Below are positions 61,784 to 64,000 of a stretch of DNA of 64,000 bases, piece after piece. A program made the translations under genes and the position numbers. The stretch lies in NCBI RefSeq assembly GCF_004366595.1, contig NZ_SORE01000013.1:124001-188000 (forward strand), in the 5' to 3' direction. The first letter of the stretch is position 1; each line of letters starts with the position of its first letter. The notes beneath the pieces were generated by a model. That model had not been told where the DNA came from, searched no databases, and worked only from the letters and a program-made list of their open reading frames with translations. This DNA comes from Paraburkholderia rhizosphaerae. Lineage in GTDB: Bacteria > Pseudomonadota > Gammaproteobacteria > Burkholderiales > Burkholderiaceae.

Positions 61784-62044
61784 TTACAGCGCGCGGGTCT
61801 GGAAATGCTCAATACTCTGGCCGGCTGCCACCGCGCGCCGCAGCCACGTCGGCATATCGCCCGATCCGGTCCATGTATTGCCGTACGCATCCCGATAGCG
61901 AATCGCGTCCGATGCGCGCATATCGTTTGCTAGCGCCTGTTCGAGCGCGTCGAACGTAATACCGGTCTCGATCATCCGGCGCTGTATCCAGCGGATCAGG
62001 CGTTCGCGCGCCTCACCTTCCAGCGGTTGCACTGCACAGGTCAT
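61784..62044 (-). CDS. Mini H-NS family nucleoid protein
   Basis: 86 residues. The C-terminal half is the H-NS DNA-binding domain (IRYRDAYGNTWTGSGDMPTWLRRAVAAGQSIEHFQ), with the core TGSGDMPTWL where E. coli H-NS has TWTGQGRTPAVI. The N-terminal 45 residues (ERLIRWIQRRMIETGITFDALEQALAND) are helical and could pair as a short coiled coil, but the usual long oligomerisation region is missing. Such short forms can bind AT-rich DNA weakly or poison full-length H-NS. A perfect AAGGAG ribosome site precedes ATG 62044. Confidence 0.88.
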   Translation of the reverse strand: MTCAVQPLEGEARERLIRWIQRRMIETGITFDALEQALANDMRASDAIRYRDAYGNTWTGSGDMPTWLRRAVAAGQSIEHFQTRAL

Positions 62045-62860
62045 GCAGGCTCCTTAATAATTTTGTGCGGTTTGGTCTCGACGCTGTCCGCGACAGGCGC
62101 CGGTGGCCTATTCGCGCAGACCAATTCGGAAAGGTTCAAGCCCAAATGTCGGCCTCGCCTCATCGCAGCGCGGTGCGCACATTGCGTCGTCATTGCGGCG
62201 AGATTACCGGCAGTCGCGCCCCCTTCCTTTGCCGAACAGCACGTGACGCTTCGAATATGCACGTCCGGCGGTTATGCGCGAAGCCGCTTCGCATCCCGTA
62301 CGAACCCGGTAATATCTACGTCCGCTCGACATCAATCGTCTACGTTGCGGTTATCGTGGGGTTATCTTGTGGCGCACGGGCATGCGATGTGCCCGATTCG
62401 TGCGATTTCGACAAATCATGAATGCCGCTAAACGACGGCGATTACCCAATGACTACACTCAACCCGGCGGGGTATCTGCGCGGCGACGCGCAAATCAACA
62501 GGATGCGCAAGGGGACGCGGCGCATCGCGCAGACGCACGCCTTCATGCGTCGCCTCGCGTACTGTGAAGAGACAGCGCGCATTGCAAAATGGCACGGTGT
62601 AGCGTCCGCACCAGGCTGGCGCGGGCGGACGGTGAGCGGCATGTAGCGCTGTCGCGGGCCGCGCACGTTGAGCGCAAGCGTGTGCCGCCGCGCGCTGGAC
62701 GCATGCACACGCGAGTGGCCATTTAAATGCAATCGCGTTTATTCAGCCATGCGGCGCATAAGCGCTGCCTGGCGGTCCGACAAACCGGCCACCGCGGATT
62801 TTGTCAAAGCCACTGCGGTATGTCGCGCACACTGCCCGACTTCTCGCCGGGCTCACGGCC
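62045..62860. other. Region between mini H-NS and the sensor kinase, with one possible small ORF
   Basis: About 815 bp. The only coding candidate is a 65-codon plus-strand ORF at 62449-62646 (MTTLNPAGYLRGDAQINRMRKGTRRIAQTHAF...), with an alternative start at 62422, no ribosome site and no known family; it is basic and has no signal peptide. Promoters for the H-NS gene (minus) and possibly the kinase (plus) should be here, but no clear boxes were seen. Confidence 0.4.
62449..62646 (+). CDS. Possible small basic protein
   Basis: 65 codons starting MTTLNPAGYLRGDAQINRMRKG and ending RGRTVSGM. It is rich in Arg and has no membrane helix or recognised family. No ribosome site is visible. Kept as a weak candidate because it is the only reasonable coding stretch in an 800-bp gap. 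Confidence 0.25.
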   Translation: MTTLNPAGYLRGDAQINRMRKGTRRIAQTHAFMRRLAYCEETARIAKWHGVASAPGWRGRTVSGM

Positions 62861-64000
62861 ATGCTATATATCGCGCTTTTAACGGAAAGCGTCGCCGATT
62901 TTCGCGGCTACGCGTCCGCCCCGAATACTTCTATCTCCAGTCACACCGCGCCGGTGCTTCAGGCACAGCTGCGGTGCGCTCTTCATGTTGCCGTGAAAGT
63001 CCACAGACGCGCATTTAAACAGGTGCGCCGCCCCGACGCTCGCGCGCTCCGGATCCTCGCAGCGGCGCTCGGGGCCGCTGTGTTCGCAGCCGATGTGCTG
63101 ATGCCGCGGCATATCGCGCTTGCTGTTCTGTATGTCCTCGTGGTCCTGCTCGTCGCGATGACCGGTTCGAGGCGAACCACGTTGGTCACCGCATCGATCT
63201 GCGTCGCGCTGACGCTGCTCGCGCCCGCCCTTTCGCATCTGAGCTGCCTCAACGGCGACGCCGGTGTGCACAGAGCGTTGAGCGTCATCGCGATCGCGGC
63301 CACCACGCTGATCGCGCTACGGCATCAAACAAGTACCGCGCGCCTGATCGAGCAGATCCATCTGCTCAACCTGACTCATGATGCGATCGTCGTGTACGAC
63401 ATGAAGGACCGCATCGCGTTCTGGAATCACGGCGCCGAGAGCCTGTACGGATGGCCCGCGCATCGCGCGCTCAGGCAGTCGATACACGAACTCACGCAAA
63501 CGCGCTTTCCGGCCGCGCCCGAAGAAGTCCGCAAGGTGCTGCTGCAAGTCGGTCGCTGGGACGGCGAGCTCGAACGCACGCGCTACGACGGCAAGGTCAT
63601 AACAATCGCGTGCCGCCTTGCGCTGTTGCGCGACGAACGGGGTGAGCCGCGCGCGGTGCTGTCAACCGATAACGACATCACCTGCCGCAAGGATTTGCAG
63701 GCGCAATTGCAGCGCAAACAGGACGAAATGAGCGCGATGCTCGAAGCGATCCCCGGCATGATCTGGGCGTCGACGCACGACGGCGATGTGGAACCGGTCA
63801 ACCGTCGCTGGGATGCATTCGATATCGCGCCCGGCAACGGTGCGCAAAACGGCCGCAGCCTGTGGCGCACGCTGGTTCATCCGCATGATCTGCCGGGACT
63901 GGAAAACGACTGGCGCGCCGCGGTTGCCGCAGGCTCGGCATTCGAGAGCACCGCGCGTCTGCGCCGCAAGGACGGCCTCTACCGCTGGATGCATATGTGT
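62861..64000 (+). CDS. Membrane PAS-domain sensor kinase, 5' part (runs off the window)
   Basis: At least 380 codons open to the window edge. The start is uncertain: ATG 62861 is in frame, but GTG 62993 (MKVHRRAFKQVRRPDA as translated) begins nearer the first helix; neither has a ribosome site. Three to four hydrophobic segments follow (LRILAAALGAAVFAADVL, ALAVLYVLVVLLVAM, TLVTASICVALTLLAPAL, ALSVIAIAATTLIAL). A first PAS domain comes next (LTHDAIVVYDMKDRIAFWNHGAESLYGW...), then a linker coil and a second PAS (MLEAIPGMIWASTHDGDVEPVNRRWDAF...RRKDGLYRWMHMC). The kinase core is expected beyond 64000; calling it a histidine kinase is inference. Confidence 0.75.
   Translation, partial: MLYIALLTESVADFRGYASAPNTSISSHTAPVLQAQLRCALHVAVKVHRRAFKQVRRPDARALRILAAALGAAVFAADVLMPRHIALAVLYVLVVLLVAMTGSRRTTLVTASICVALTLLAPALSHLSCLNGDAGVHRALSVIAIAATTLIALRHQTSTARLIEQIHLLNLTHDAIVVYDMKDRIAFWNHGAESLYGWPAHRALRQSIHELTQTRFPAAPEEVRKVLLQVGRWDGELERTRYDGKVITIACRLALLRDERGEPRAVLSTDNDITCRKDLQAQLQRKQDEMSAMLEAIPGMIWASTHDGDVEPVNRRWDAFDIAPGNGAQNGRSLWRTLVHPHDLPGLENDWRAAVAAGSAFESTARLRRKDGLYRWMHMC

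Noticed and set aside
1..64000. CRISPR array, intact insertion sequence, rRNA or replication origin
   Set aside because: No regularly spaced repeats, transposase genes with terminal inverted repeats, rRNA sequence or DnaA-box cluster was recognised.

Overview
The window is GC-rich chromosomal DNA from a Burkholderiaceae beta-proteobacterium, most like Paraburkholderia, Caballeronia or Burkholderia. The evidence is the family content (DUF4148, DUF3331, DUF2934, NodT-type lipoproteins, a mini H-NS protein), the trxB-ftsK-lolA-rarA-serS core and the codon bias. No rRNA, CRISPR array or intact insertion sequence was seen. One tRNA gene, tRNA-Ser(CGA), is present.

0-19 kb: almost everything is on the minus strand. 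A GNAT acetyltransferase and a methionine aminopeptidase are followed by a CPA2 antiporter core. Then comes one long operon running from about 13.2 kb down to 3.4 kb: a 36-codon leader ORF, an RND adaptor, an RND permease, an outer-membrane channel and pqiA-pqiB-pqiC. Start and stop codons overlap or nearly touch through most of it, so a drug-efflux pump and a lipid-transport (MCE) system are made together. Upstream lie a stand-alone receiver, a FixJ-type regulator and its PAS histidine kinase, then a three-PAS hybrid kinase. The palindrome ATTGGACC-TT-GGTCC occurs twice, once before the pump operon and once before the receiver gene, and may be the operator that links them.

19-22 kb: a lower-GC accessory patch holds a lipoprotein, a YopT/AvrPphB-type (C58) cysteine protease with a complete C/H/D triad, and a decayed serine recombinase, ending at tRNA-Ser(CGA). 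This is the best candidate for acquired and possibly novel biology. 22-35 kb: serS, rarA, lolA, ftsK and trxB form a conserved housekeeping block, but about 5.3 kb has been inserted between rarA and lolA. The insert carries an NCS1 permease, an acyltransferase, and a guanidinobutyrase/agmatinase divergent from a LysR regulator.

35-49 kb: mixed accessory and metabolic genes. These are a chemoreceptor, a DUF4148 protein, cytochrome b561 with a PepSY protein, an MFS exporter, a secreted protein of unknown function beside an orphan 3' end of glmS, a universal stress protein, DUF899, a glutathione transferase, an M20 amidohydrolase, a short-chain dehydrogenase, a ketopantoate reductase, a YihY membrane protein, DUF2934 and Dps. 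49-64 kb: a second RND pump (permease, adaptor, channel, overlapping), a secreted acid phosphatase/phospholipase C, a di-haem cytochrome c peroxidase, an AraC regulator with two small genes, a mini H-NS protein, and the 5' part of a membrane PAS sensor kinase that leaves the window.
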